A DNA stretch of 64,000 nt from Halopolyspora algeriensis (GTDB lineage Bacteria > Actinomycetota > Actinomycetes > Mycobacteriales > Pseudonocardiaceae), in the NCBI RefSeq assembly GCF_003337235.1, contig NZ_QPJC01000002.1, positions 1 to 64,000 on the forward strand, given 5' to 3'. Below the pieces are notes generated by a model, which had not been told where the DNA came from, ran no database searches, and worked only from the letters and a program-made list of their open reading frames with translations. Positions 16,857 to 25,804 of the stretch are shown one piece after another (the stretch's first letter is position 1; each line of letters opens with the position of its first letter). A program made the position numbers and the translations under genes.

Positions 16857-18184
16857 ACAAGCACATCGGACGCCGTGATCTGCTGCGGGCCGGAGGATGG
16901 GGACTCGCGGCCGCGACCGCGGGCTCCCTGTTCGGGGCGTGCGGCGCCGGTGGTCGCCCGGGCGGCTCCTCGGAGGTCGGCATCACCGGCAACACCGTGA
17001 AGATCGGCGCGCATTTCCCGCTGACCGGTGTCGCCGCGCCCGGGTACAGCGACATCCCCACCGGCACCAAAGCCTACTTCGACTACGTCAATGCCCACGG
17101 GGGAGTCAACGGCCGCAAGATCGAGTACATCTTCCGGGACGATGCCTACAACCCGAGCAACACCAGTCAGGTGGTCAACGAACTGGTGCTGCAGGATCAG
17201 GTGTTCGCCATCGTGGGCGGGTTGGGAACGGCGCCGCACAGTGCGGTGCTCGACTTTCTCAACAGCGAGGGTGTACCCGACCTGTTCGTCTCCTCCGGCT
17301 CGTTGCTGTGGGACCAGCCGAAGAAGAATCCCTACACCTTCGGCTGGCAGCCGGACTACGAGGTCGAGGGCAAGATCATCGGCCGGTACGTGCACCGGAA
17401 CATGCCGAACGCCAGGGTGGGGCTGTTCCTGCAGGACGACGACTTCGGTGACGACGGCGAGAAGGGAGCGCGGGCCTACCTCGGCGATCAGGTCGTCGCC
17501 GCGCAGCGCTACGTGTCGGGCAACACCGATGTCGCGCCCCAGATCGCGGCACTGCAGGCAGCCGGCGCCGACCTCGTGCTCGGCTTCAACGTGCCCTCCT
17601 ACACGGCGCTGAGCCAGCTGGCGTCGCTGAAGCTGAACTACCGGCCGCAGTGGTTCTACAGCAACGTCGGTTCCGACCCCGCGCTGGTCGGCTCCCTGCT
17701 CAGCCGTTTCTCCAAGGGCGAGGTCAGCGGTGCGAGCATGCTCGACGGGGTCATCACCACCGAGTACCTGGCCGGGGTCGAGGAGGCCGACGACCCGTGG
17801 GTCGAGCTGTGGCAGCAGGTGTGGGACGCCCATGGCGGCGAGGGCGAGCTCACCAATTTCCGCCTCTACGGCATGGCCGAGGCCTACACCTTCGTGCAGA
17901 CCCTGCAAGCGGCCGGGCCCGACCCGACACGGGACGGACTCGTCGCCGCACTCGAGAAGGTCGGGGCCGAGTTGCAGGGGCCGGGGCTCGCGCCGTTCCG
18001 CTACTCGGGTGACTCGCACGCGGGAATGGCGGGGGTGAAGGTGTCCCGACTCGCGGGGAACTCCACGGAGAAGCTCAGCCCCGTGTTCGTCACCGACAAC
18101 GGCAAGGCCGAGATCACCGAGTACACGGGCAGGAACCCGGGGCCGCCGCCCAACGGGATCCCCAGTGTGGAGCCGGTCGGCTGA
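16853..18184 (+). CDS. ABC importer substrate-binding lipoprotein (LivK-like, Tat-exported)
   Basis: A 443-residue periplasmic-binding-fold protein. The N-terminus has a twin-arginine signal (GRRDLLRAG, Arg7-Arg8) followed by a lipobox ending in Cys30, so it is probably exported folded and lipid-anchored. The mature part starts TVKIGAHFPLTG, as in leucine/amide-binding proteins, and has two alpha/beta lobes (for example FAIVGGLGTAPHSAV and VGLFLQDDDFGDDGEKG). AGGAGG precedes the ATG by six bases. It delivers the ligand to the LivHMGF system encoded just upstream. Confidence 0.88.
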   Translation: MNKHIGRRDLLRAGGWGLAAATAGSLFGACGAGGRPGGSSEVGITGNTVKIGAHFPLTGVAAPGYSDIPTGTKAYFDYVNAHGGVNGRKIEYIFRDDAYNPSNTSQVVNELVLQDQVFAIVGGLGTAPHSAVLDFLNSEGVPDLFVSSGSLLWDQPKKNPYTFGWQPDYEVEGKIIGRYVHRNMPNARVGLFLQDDDFGDDGEKGARAYLGDQVVAAQRYVSGNTDVAPQIAALQAAGADLVLGFNVPSYTALSQLASLKLNYRPQWFYSNVGSDPALVGSLLSRFSKGEVSGASMLDGVITTEYLAGVEEADDPWVELWQQVWDAHGGEGELTNFRLYGMAEAYTFVQTLQAAGPDPTRDGLVAALEKVGAELQGPGLAPFRYSGDSHAGMAGVKVSRLAGNSTEKLSPVFVTDNGKAEITEYTGRNPGPPPNGIPSVEPVG

Positions 18185-18413
18185 GCAGCACCTCCTCGAG
18201 TGGTGAGGTGTCGTCGGCGAGGACAGCAGTCGCCGACCGCATCGCCACGGCGCCGGCACAGCGGGCCTTGCGGAGTTGGTGGATCGACACGCGCGATCAC
18301 GGCGAGTGATTCCTGCGGCACTTGCATACGGCTTCACGTTTTTGGGTATTGCGGAATCACGACATCGAGCCCGCATTCCCAGTGGGGTGCTGTGCAAGGA
18401 GGTACCGATCAGT

Positions 18414-18629
18414 ATGGCCAACACCGCACATCTGTTGACCGCAGGCGCCGGCCAGGAGATACGGATCGTCGTGCGCGACGACCGAGGGACTTCCGTCGCG
18501 GATCGGGAACTGTTCCCGGCGTCCGAATTGTCCCGGGCGGACAGTCAACTTCGTGCTGCCGGCTGGAACCGCAGTGCCGAGTGGATCGCCGCCAAAGACG
18601 GGTGGATTGCCCCGGTGATTCCCGTGTGA
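18414..18629 (+). CDS. Small hypothetical protein
   Basis: A 71-residue soluble protein (MANTAHLLTAGAGQEIRIVVRDDRGT, ending DGWIAPVIPV) with no recognisable family. AAGGAGG ends 11 bases before the ATG, which is rather far but the only good signal. The composition is coding-like. It is followed by a GlsB-type stress protein and may belong to the same stress-linked stretch. The 229 bases before it contain GTTTTTGGGTATT at 18338-18350 but no convincing promoter. Confidence 0.5.
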   Translation: MANTAHLLTAGAGQEIRIVVRDDRGTSVADRELFPASELSRADSQLRAAGWNRSAEWIAAKDGWIAPVIPV

Positions 18630-18724
18630 TCAGCAGGAACAGCGCTGATCGGAAAAAAACGGGCTGATGTGCTCTTCGCCTTTCTTCGAATTGTGCGCCC
18701 GTGGAGTGAAGGAAGGAGTAATCG

Positions 18725-18988
18725 GTGGGTGTCCTCAGCTGGATCCTGTTCGGTTTGATTGCAGGTGCCATTGCCAAGCTCGTTCTCCCGGGCAGCGATC
18801 CGGGTGGCATCTTCGTGACGATCATCGTCGGAGTCCTCGGTGGCCTGCTCGGAGGGTGGCTCGGCAGTTCGGTCTTCGACAGCGGTGGGGTGTCCGGCTT
18901 CAACCTCACGAGTTTCGTCTGGGCCGTGATCGGATCGTTGATCCTGCTGGTCCTCTACCGCCTGGTGTCCCGCCGGGCGCGCGCGTGA
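18725..18988 (+). CDS. GlsB/YeaQ/YmgE family stress-response membrane protein
   Basis: An 87-residue protein with three hydrophobic segments. It has the family pattern GVLSWILFGLIAGAIAKLVLPGSDPGG, then IIVGVLGGLLGGWLG, then FVWAVIGSLILLVLYRLV and a basic tail. Transglycosylase-associated/GlsB proteins are small inner-membrane proteins induced by general stress, and their exact activity is unknown. GGAAGGAG precedes the GTG by six bases. A hairpin follows the stop. Confidence 0.85.
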   Translation: MGVLSWILFGLIAGAIAKLVLPGSDPGGIFVTIIVGVLGGLLGGWLGSSVFDSGGVSGFNLTSFVWAVIGSLILLVLYRLVSRRARA

Positions 18989-18999
18989 CGTGAGGGGCA

Positions 19000-19036
19000 C
19001 CCGGAGGGCTGCCGGCGACCGTGGCGGCCCTCCGGG
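19000..19036. terminator. Hairpin after the GlsB-type gene
   Basis: CCCGGAGGGC (19000-19009) pairs with GCCCTCCGGG (19027-19036), a perfect 10-bp stem with a 17-base loop, 12 bases after the stop. No T-run follows, so termination would be of the T-less actinobacterial kind. Confidence 0.45.
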
Positions 19037-19176
19037 ACCGCGCTCGGTTCCACGCCGGGGACTGTCGGACTGCTCACGGGCCCGGAAAACCCGAGTAGGC
19101 GGTGCCGGTAGTGGCTATGCCTCTGTGGGCGTGGCTTCGACGTACGGCCGCCGAGGTGGGGAAGGATGTGGCACTT

Positions 19177-19389
19177 GTGAGCAACGGCGAGCACGACGAC
19201 GCACGCGCGATCCCCGACGATCCGCAGGACAAGCCGGAGGAAACCGTGGAGGCACTCGAGGAACGTGCCCTCGGGACGCCGGAGCACCGAGTGGGAGAGG
19301 AGGAATCCGAGGAGGAGTCCCCCGCGATCGAGCAGGATCTCGATGCCCAGGACATGCATGTGGGCAGATACTCGGAACCTCCGGACTGA
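19177..19389 (+). CDS. Small acidic hypothetical protein
   Basis: A 70-residue, strongly acidic, probably disordered protein (SNGEHDDARAIPDDPQDKPEETVEAL, ending HVGRYSEPPD). The GTG at 19177 is preceded by GAAGGA. An earlier in-frame GTG at 19102 would add a Trp-rich N-terminus with no ribosome binding site. No family is recognised. It lies between two stress-type loci. Confidence 0.5.
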   Translation: MSNGEHDDARAIPDDPQDKPEETVEALEERALGTPEHRVGEEESEEESPAIEQDLDAQDMHVGRYSEPPD

Positions 19390-19528
19390 CCCGGTGTCGC
19401 CGATCACCACGACCCTGAACCGTCCGCGGTGCCAGCGGAGCGGGAACAGTGTGTACGGCAGGCCGCGTGGTGGTGGTGCCGACCGGCCTCGGATTCCGAC
19501 AGGGCAGGGTGGTTCGCCGGGCCGAGTG

Positions 19529-19553
19529 GTTTGGAAGCCCCGGCCCGCGGGTA
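19529..19553 (+). promoter_or_regulatory. SigB-type promoter candidate for the orphan ectC
   Basis: GTTT (19529-19532) and GGGTA (19549-19553) are separated by 16 bases, fitting the GTTT-N14-16-GGGTA consensus of the SigB/SigF/SigH stress factors of actinobacteria. It lies 140 bases before the ectC start. The rest of 19390-19692 holds no gene that I can support. Confidence 0.5.
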
Positions 19554-19692
19554 GAAAGCCATGCGGGAGCTCCGTCCCCGCATCGGGGGAGAGACCGGAG
19601 CGTTCCGGCATCGCCGGGAGTCACCCGTCCGGAACGGTCATGCGCGGCCGTGCGGGCATCACGAGAGACCGGGAAAGCCGCCAAGGAGAATC

Positions 19693-20085
19693 ATGTTGGT
19701 TCGCAGCCTCGAAGACGTCGAGGGCACCGACGACGACATTCAAACATCGAACTGGCGCAGCAAGCGCATCATCCTCGCCAAGGAGAAGGTCGGCTTCTCC
19801 GTGCACGAGACGACGTTGTCGGCGGGGACGGTGAACAACTTCTGGTATGCCAATCACGTGGAGGCAGTGTTCATCACCCAGGGCGAGGGGGAGCTCACCG
19901 ACCAGGAAACCGGCGTGACCTACCAGTTGCGGCCGGGCACGCTGTACCTGCTCGACGGCCACGAGCATCACCAGGTCCGGCCGAAGACCGAGATCAAGGC
20001 TGTCTGCGTGTTCAACCCGCCGGTGACCGGCCGCGAGGTTCACGACGAGAACGGCGTGTATCCCTTGATCACCGAGGACGAGTGA
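19693..20085 (+). CDS. ectC: Ectoine synthase, solitary
   Basis: A 130-residue cupin that follows the EctC pattern from the first residue ([16 protein letters not shown]). It keeps the three iron-binding positions known from Paenibacillus EctC, in the same numbering: Glu57, Tyr85 and His93. Trp21, Arg25, Thr40, Cys105 and the [18 protein letters not shown] end are also present. EctC cyclises N-gamma-acetyl-diaminobutyrate to ectoine. ectA, ectB and ectD are not adjacent, so the precursor must come from elsewhere in the genome or from outside. AAGGAG precedes the ATG by four bases. The upstream SigB-like promoter would fit osmotic or general stress control. Confidence 0.88.
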   Translation: MLVRSLEDVEGTDDDIQTSNWRSKRIILAKEKVGFSVHETTLSAGTVNNFWYANHVEAVFITQGEGELTDQETGVTYQLRPGTLYLLDGHEHHQVRPKTEIKAVCVFNPPVTGREVHDENGVYPLITEDE

Positions 20086-20162
20086 TCCCGCTCGACGTGC
20101 AGGGTGCCGTCGTTGTCCATACATTGGATGTTCAGGCTGTTCCGGCGGCTGGAGGAGGGGTT

Positions 20163-20333
20163 GTGACTACGACGACGAGGACTCGATCCGGTGGGGCCGG
20201 TGGCACCCGGTCCAGGGACGCGGCGCGTGGCTCGCGAGCCCGGGGCATGAGCGCCGTGCCCGGCGAGTCCTCGCCCGGAGTCACGTCGTCGGAGGGGCAG
20301 GACCGGTCGCGGTCGAGCTCGACGAGTGCTTGA
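20163..20333 (+). CDS. Possible small leader ORF before the P-type ATPase
   Basis: A GTG-started ORF of 56 codons follows GGAGGAGGGG, the strongest ribosome binding site in the area. It stops six bases before the ATPase ATG, which itself has no good binding site. The encoded peptide is low-complexity (Thr/Arg/Gly/Ser-rich) with no recognisable fold, so its main role may be to deliver ribosomes to the ATPase start. It could also be non-functional. Confidence 0.35.
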   Translation: MTTTTRTRSGGAGGTRSRDAARGSRARGMSAVPGESSPGVTSSEGQDRSRSSSTSA

Positions 20334-20339
20334 TCCGCG

Positions 20340-23300
20340 ATGCCGGTGAGCGTGGGCGCACTTGCCTCCCGATTGCTGACGCCGGTGACGGCTGCGGTCC
20401 GCACCGTCGCCCGGCTCGGCGCTTCCCGGGCCACCTGGTCGTCGAACGGCCGAGCCTATGTTGCGGCGCGGGGAGTGCACGTTCCCGGCAACGAGGAGCG
20501 GGCCGGGCTGATCTCCCGGCATCTGGAGCACCTCGGCGGAGTCGAGTGGGCGGAAATCAACGCCGCACTCGGGTGCGTGGTCGTCGGCCACGACCCGGAG
20601 ACGATCGGCGTTGCCGAGTTGGCCGACGCGGTGGAGGAAGCCGAGCGCTTCAGCGGGTTGGCGGATGAGCCCCATGCCGAGGCCGGCACCATTCACCCGG
20701 CGAATCCCGGTAGCGCTTTCGGGCATGCGCTCGTGATTGCGGCGAATCTCACCGGTCTGGGCTATGCGACGGTCGCCCGGGCTCTGCCGGTGCCCGCCCT
20801 GCCGGAGTCGGTCCCGGCCATGCTGACGACCGCCGACTCGGCCCCACAGATCCGCGGGCCGTTGGAGGAACGCCTGGGGCGGGTTGGTGCCGATCTGGTG
20901 CTCAGTCTGGGCAGTGCCGCGGCGCACACGTTCGCCCAGCAGCCGACCAGCTTGCTCGCCGAGTCCGCGCTGCAGTACTGCCTGTTGCGGGAATCCCAGG
21001 CGTCCCATCGCAGTTGGCTGCGGTGGGACGCCCGATTCGGCACCCCGCCCGAGACGCGTCGCAGCGTCCCGCAGGATGTGCAGGACCGCCCCGGCTCGCT
21101 GCCGTTCGGGCCGGTCGAGCGGGTCGGCCACAGTGCGGTACTGGCGGGGCCCGCGGCATTCGCGGCGGCGCTGGGGATGACGCGCAACGTGCAGCGGGCG
21201 CAGGGTTTTCTGGTGGCGGCAGCGCCGCGTGCGGCCCAGCTCGGCCGGGAGGCCTTCGCCGCGCAGCTGGGTTTCGGCCTGGCCGAGAAGGGCACGCTCG
21301 TGCTGGATCCGCGCGCCTTGCGCAAGCTGGATCGCCTCGACACGGTCGTCGTCGATGCCGCCGCACTGACCACCGGGAGACGGGCCGTCCAAGATCTTGT
21401 TCCGCTGCACGACGATCTCGACAGCGCAGAGCTGTGGGAGTGGGCGCACGCACTCATCGGGCAGGGCGAATCCGTGGAGACCCCCGCGGAGGGCTGGAGT
21501 GCCCGGCCGGTGCGCGACCGCTCCACGCTGCCGCACCAGTGGCGGAACGGACCCACGACCCCGGGTGGTCGGTTCTTCTCCCTGGACCGGGGTGCCGACA
21601 CGGTGGCGATGCTCGAGGTGGCCGACGAGATCGACCCGTTGACCGACAAGCTGCTGGCCGCAGCGCGCGGGGTCGGGACCGTGCGGATCGCCGGGCGCGG
21701 AAGCCGCCTGGCCGAGCGGCTCGGTGTGGAGGAGACGGTCCCCGGAGGGACCCATCTGGCGGGATCCGTACGCGCGTTGCAAGCCGAGGGCAGAGGCGTC
21801 GCCGTCGTCTCGCCGCACGGGGGTGCCGGTCTCGCCTCGGCCGACCTGGGGATCGGTATCGCGCGGGAGAAGAGCCCGCCGTGGGGCGCGGACATCTTCG
21901 GTGGTCCTGGCCTGGGGGAGAGCTGTGCGGTGCTCGGGCTGAGTCCGCTTGCGCGCACGGTCAGCCGGCGCAGTGCGCAGTTCGCCGCCGTCGCTTCGGT
22001 CAGTGGGGCGGTGCTGGCCCTGCTCGGGCCGGCCTACCGCAGCCAGGGCCGCGCCGGAGTGCCTGTTTCCGCCGCGACCGTGCTCGCCTTCGGTGCCGGC
22101 ACCTGGTGGGGCATGCAGGCTGCCGGACGTCCGATGCCGCAGGCGGCCCCGCGCACTCCCTGGCACACCATGTCTCCGTCCACTGTGCTGCAGTTGCTGA
22201 GCAGCTCCCCGGATGGTTTGTCCGATGAGGAGGCACGGAACCGCGGGACGGAGCAGGCGCAGCGGCCCGAACGCCGACAGGTGAGTCTGGTGCGGGCGAC
22301 CCTCGAGGAGCTGGAAAGTCCGTTGACTCCGGCTCTGGTCGGGGGTGCCACGCTCTCGGCGGGTATCGGAGCCGTCACGGATGCCGCCGTGATCGGTGCG
22401 GTGCTCGGCATGAATGCGCTGATCGGCGCGGTGCAGCGCCTCAGGGCCGACCGCGCGCTGGGCAAACTCCTCGAGGCGAGCACGATTCCCGTGGCGCTGC
22501 GCCGCGACGGCAGGCAGGTCAGCGTCGTCGAGAACGAGTTGGTGCCCGGCGACGTGGTCGAACTGGTCTCCGGCGATTCCGTGCCCGCCGACTGCCGCCT
22601 GCTGCACGCCGACGGTCTCGAGGTCGACGAGTCCAGCCTCACGGGGGAATCGCAGCTGGTGACCAAGACCGAGGCGGCGACACCCGCGGCAGCGGTCGCG
22701 GAACGACGCAGCATGCTGTATCAGGGCACGGCCGTCGCCGCCGGTGAGGCCAGAGCGGTGGTGGTGGCCACCGGGACGGACACCGAGGCCGGGCGCACGG
22801 CCGGGTTGGAGGAGGGCCCGGCTCGTACCTCGGGGGTGGCGGCGCGGCTGCAGTCGTTGACGAAGGTGACGGTTCCGCTGTGCGTGGGTGCCGGAGTCGT
22901 GTTGCTGGCAGCGGACCTGCTGCGTGGCCGCGCTCTGGGAGTGGCGGTGGGGCGCGCGGTGAGCTTGGCCGTGGCCGCGGTGCCCGAAGGCCTTCCGTTC
23001 GTGGCCACCGCCGCGGAGCTGGCGTCGGCGCAGCGGTTGTCCCGGCGGGGCGCTCTGGTGCGCAATTCCTCGACCATCGAGGCTCTCGGGCGTGCCCAGG
23101 CTCTTTGCTTCGACAAGACCGGCACGCTGACCGAAGGGCAGATCTCGCTGCGCTACGTCTCCGACGGCACGCGCAGTCTTCCCGTCGAAGAGTCCGCACG
23201 GGTGCATCGCAGGGTGGTCGGCGCGGCGTTGCGGGCCAGCCCCGCGGGGGAGAACGGGGAAGTCCTGCCGCATCCCACCGATCGTGCCGTGGTCGAGGGG

Positions 23301-24677
23301 GCGCAGGAACTCGGTGTGTCGCCGGACGAGGGTATGCCGGGGTGGTGGCGTCTCGAGGAGTTGCCGTTCGAGCCGTCCCGCTCCTATCACGCGATACTGG
23401 GGACTTCCGAGCAGGGACAGCTGCTCAGCGTGAAAGGTGCCCCGGAAGTCGTGCTGGCCCAATGCACGCACCGATATGCCGACGGCGAGCGGGTCCCGCT
23501 CGACGACGCAGCTCGGCAGTCCATCATGGACGAAATGGACAGGTTGGCGCGCAAGGGGTTGCGGGTGCTCGCCGTCGCCGAACGACCGGCCTCCGATCGT
23601 CGCGATCTCGACGAGTCCCGGATTCGTGACTTGACGTTGTCCGGCATGGTCGCCTTGGCGGACACGATCCGGCCCACTGCGGCCGAATCCGTTGCCCAGC
23701 TCCAGCAGGCCGGTGTTCAGATCGTCATGGTCACCGGCGACCATCCCAGCACGGCCCAGGCCATCGCCGCCGATCTCAATGTCCTCAATGGACACAGTGT
23801 GATGACCGGTCCGGACCTGGATGCTCTCGATGACACGCAACTGTCGACGGTGGTCGGTGATGTGGCCGTGTTCGCGCGCGTCACGCCCGAACAGAAGGCC
23901 CGCATCGTCCGCGCGTTGCAGGAGATCGGTCGCATCGTGGCGGTGACCGGTGACGGCGCCAACGATGCTCCCGCGATCAGGCTCGCCGACATCGGTATCG
24001 CTCTGGGCGCGCAGGCCACCCCGGCCGCTCGTGGAGCCGCCGATCTCGTGGTCACCGAGGACCGTATCGAGACCATCGTCGATGCCCTCGTCGAGGGCCG
24101 CGCCATGTGGGCCTCCGTGCGTGATGCGCTGGCGATCCTGCTCGGCGGCAATCTCGGCGAAATCGGCTACACCGTCATCACCGGCCTCGTCACCCCTCGG
24201 GGCGGGATGAACGCGCGACAGTTGTTGCTGGTCAACGTTCTCACCGACGTTCTCCCGGCGATGGCGATCGCCGTTCGCCCCCCGCCGCAGATCACCCCGC
24301 AGATGCTGCTGGCCGAAGGGCCGGAAGCCTCCCTCGGTGCTGCCCTGACCCGCGACATCTACCGCCGCGGTGCCATCACCGCCGGCGCCGCCACCGCGGC
24401 ATGGTTCCTCGGCCGCATGACCGGCACCGCCCGGCACGCCAGTACGGTCGCCCTCGTTGCCCTGATCAGCGCGCAACTCGGTCAGACCATGGCCATCCGC
24501 GGGCGCACCCCCCTGGTTCTCGGATGTGCCCTCGCCTCGGTGGCCGCTCTCGTCGTGGTCGTCCAGCTTCCGGGGCTGAGCCAGTTCTTCGGCTGCACCC
24601 CGCTGTGGCCACACGGCTGGGGCATCGCACTCGGTGCCGCGAGTGCCGCGACTCTGGCCGGTCTCGCCGTCCAGTGA
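20340..24677 (+). CDS. Large cation-translocating P-type ATPase (CtpI-like)
   Basis: A 1445-residue membrane ATPase. An HMA-like segment (GVHVPGNEERAGLISRHLEHLGG) lies near residues 45-90. A long actinobacterial N-terminal extension follows, with a decayed HAD-like part, and the P-type core occupies the second half. The core has TGES near 768, PEGLP in the fourth membrane helix near 881, the phosphorylation site DKTGTLT near 925 and GDGAND near 1205. PEGLP is shared with calcium-type pumps rather than the CPx of heavy-metal pumps. Size and layout match mycobacterial CtpI, whose ion is not established. The ATG is the first possible start after an in-frame stop. Confidence 0.85.
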   Translation: MPVSVGALASRLLTPVTAAVRTVARLGASRATWSSNGRAYVAARGVHVPGNEERAGLISRHLEHLGGVEWAEINAALGCVVVGHDPETIGVAELADAVEEAERFSGLADEPHAEAGTIHPANPGSAFGHALVIAANLTGLGYATVARALPVPALPESVPAMLTTADSAPQIRGPLEERLGRVGADLVLSLGSAAAHTFAQQPTSLLAESALQYCLLRESQASHRSWLRWDARFGTPPETRRSVPQDVQDRPGSLPFGPVERVGHSAVLAGPAAFAAALGMTRNVQRAQGFLVAAAPRAAQLGREAFAAQLGFGLAEKGTLVLDPRALRKLDRLDTVVVDAAALTTGRRAVQDLVPLHDDLDSAELWEWAHALIGQGESVETPAEGWSARPVRDRSTLPHQWRNGPTTPGGRFFSLDRGADTVAMLEVADEIDPLTDKLLAAARGVGTVRIAGRGSRLAERLGVEETVPGGTHLAGSVRALQAEGRGVAVVSPHGGAGLASADLGIGIAREKSPPWGADIFGGPGLGESCAVLGLSPLARTVSRRSAQFAAVASVSGAVLALLGPAYRSQGRAGVPVSAATVLAFGAGTWWGMQAAGRPMPQAAPRTPWHTMSPSTVLQLLSSSPDGLSDEEARNRGTEQAQRPERRQVSLVRATLEELESPLTPALVGGATLSAGIGAVTDAAVIGAVLGMNALIGAVQRLRADRALGKLLEASTIPVALRRDGRQVSVVENELVPGDVVELVSGDSVPADCRLLHADGLEVDESSLTGESQLVTKTEAATPAAAVAERRSMLYQGTAVAAGEARAVVVATGTDTEAGRTAGLEEGPARTSGVAARLQSLTKVTVPLCVGAGVVLLAADLLRGRALGVAVGRAVSLAVAAVPEGLPFVATAAELASAQRLSRRGALVRNSSTIEALGRAQALCFDKTGTLTEGQISLRYVSDGTRSLPVEESARVHRRVVGAALRASPAGENGEVLPHPTDRAVVEGAQELGVSPDEGMPGWWRLEELPFEPSRSYHAILGTSEQGQLLSVKGAPEVVLAQCTHRYADGERVPLDDAARQSIMDEMDRLARKGLRVLAVAERPASDRRDLDESRIRDLTLSGMVALADTIRPTAAESVAQLQQAGVQIVMVTGDHPSTAQAIAADLNVLNGHSVMTGPDLDALDDTQLSTVVGDVAVFARVTPEQKARIVRALQEIGRIVAVTGDGANDAPAIRLADIGIALGAQATPAARGAADLVVTEDRIETIVDALVEGRAMWASVRDALAILLGGNLGEIGYTVITGLVTPRGGMNARQLLLVNVLTDVLPAMAIAVRPPPQITPQMLLAEGPEASLGAALTRDIYRRGAITAGAATAAWFLGRMTGTARHASTVALVALISAQLGQTMAIRGRTPLVLGCALASVAALVVVVQLPGLSQFFGCTPLWPHGWGIALGAASAATLAGLAVQ

Positions 24678-24708
24678 CGGTGCCACCGGCCCGGGTCCTT
24701 CTGGTTCA

Positions 24709-24728
24709 GTATGCCCGCGCGGGCATAC
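24709..24728. repeat. Perfect 20-bp palindrome downstream of the ATPase gene
   Basis: GTATGCCCGCGCGGGCATAC is perfectly self-complementary with no loop. It sits 31 bases after the ATPase stop, ahead of a separate terminator hairpin. It could be a regulator site or a short terminator stem. Confidence 0.6.
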
Positions 24729-24810
24729 CTATCCCCATGATCAACCTTGCTGTGAAGGCGCTACACTGACTCGCGTCACTCGCTCGTGACCCCTGCGAGT
24801 GAACGTTCCG

Positions 24811-24848
24811 ATGCCCTGAACACGTCTCCCCCCGCGTGTTCAGGGCAT
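24811..24848. terminator. Bidirectional intrinsic terminator
   Basis: ATGCCCTGAACACG (24811-24824) pairs perfectly with CGTGTTCAGGGCAT (24835-24848), a 14-bp stem with a 10-base loop, between two convergent genes. The rest of 24678-24948 holds no supported gene. Confidence 0.8.
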
Positions 24849-24948
24849 CTCCCGAGCGTCAGCACGGTGGCGCAGTACCGGCACGGGGGGTAGGTATCGC
24901 CGAGTCCGGGGACCTGCCACCGGGTGTGCGGTAGCGCGGATTCGAGGG

Positions 24949-25695
24949 TCATTGCGGAGCGTGGCCGGCCGGATCCCGCCTGGCCACGTAGACGGTGTTG
25001 GCCGACTGTCCGGCCGTGTAGGGGTTGTGGAAGGTCACCACGTGTGCCTCCGCGCTCGCGAAGACCTCCGCGAGCGCGGCGGTGACGTCGTCGTCGGGCG
25101 GATCGTCCGACCACAGCGCGAAGACTCCACCCGGGTGGAGATGGTCGGCGAGTCGACGCAAACCCTCGGGCCGGTAGAACGCGGCATGGCTCGGATGCAG
25201 AACCCGGTGTGGCGTGTGATCGATGTCGACGAGAACGGCGTGGAAGCGCCGCCCCGGCACTTCGGGGTCGAATCCCGAGTCGCTACCGGCCATCGCGAAG
25301 AAATCGCCGTGTACGAGCCGGCTTCGCGGATCCGCCGTCACGGAGGTGGCAAGGGGGAGCAGCTCACGCCGGTGCCACTCGATCACCTCGTCGAGCGCTT
25401 CCACCGCGATCAGTGAGCGCACACGCGAGTCCTCCAGCACGGTTCGGGCGGTGTAGCCGAGCCCGAGCCCGCCGACCACGACGTCGAGCTCGGTCCCCGC
25501 CTGCTCGGCCAGGCCGAGCCGTGCAAGCTCGATCTCGGCCACCGTGAACAGGCTCGACATGAGAAACTCGTCGCCGAGTTTGACCTCGTAGACGTCCGCT
25601 TTCAGGACGGGATCCAGTCTCCGCCGGAGACTGATGGCGCCGATGGGGGTCTCACGCCAATCGATTTCCTCGAAACGTCCACTCACCGAGCCCAT
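24949..25695 (-). CDS. Spermidine-synthase-like protein (class I methyltransferase fold)
   Basis: A 248-residue Rossmann-fold protein. The nucleotide-binding segment DVVVGGLGLGYTARTVLEDSRVRSLIAVEALDEVIEWHR lies near residues 70-108 and the acidic DFFAMAG/HAVLVDIDHTP follows. It resembles the catalytic domain of polyamine aminopropyltransferases, but the canonical polyamine-binding residues could not be confirmed, so a different methyl or aminopropyl transfer is possible. The ATG at 25695 is preceded by GAGGA. It is followed by a strong terminator and lies 109 bases downstream of the DUF1015 gene on the same strand. Confidence 0.7.
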   Translation of the reverse strand: MGSVSGRFEEIDWRETPIGAISLRRRLDPVLKADVYEVKLGDEFLMSSLFTVAEIELARLGLAEQAGTELDVVVGGLGLGYTARTVLEDSRVRSLIAVEALDEVIEWHRRELLPLATSVTADPRSRLVHGDFFAMAGSDSGFDPEVPGRRFHAVLVDIDHTPHRVLHPSHAAFYRPEGLRRLADHLHPGGVFALWSDDPPDDDVTAALAEVFASAEAHVVTFHNPYTAGQSANTVYVARRDPAGHAPQ

Positions 25696-25804
25696 CCGTT
25701 CCTCGCCGTATCGCGTGCCCCGGAATCGTACGGCGTTTCGAGCCCGACCGGCCGGCCCAGGTGCGGGAGTCGGGAACACGTACCGGCTGCGGTGGCAGCC
25801 TCTT

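Noticed and set aside
19000-19036. The hairpin after the GlsB-type gene as a riboswitch or small RNA
   Set aside because: It is a simple 10-bp stem with no further conserved structure visible. A terminator explains it better.
20040-24686. A 1548-codon open frame on the minus strand
   Set aside because: It is antisense to the P-type ATPase, whose motifs and ribosome context are clear. Such long antisense frames arise from high GC3, and its Arg/Gly/His-rich composition matches no protein family.
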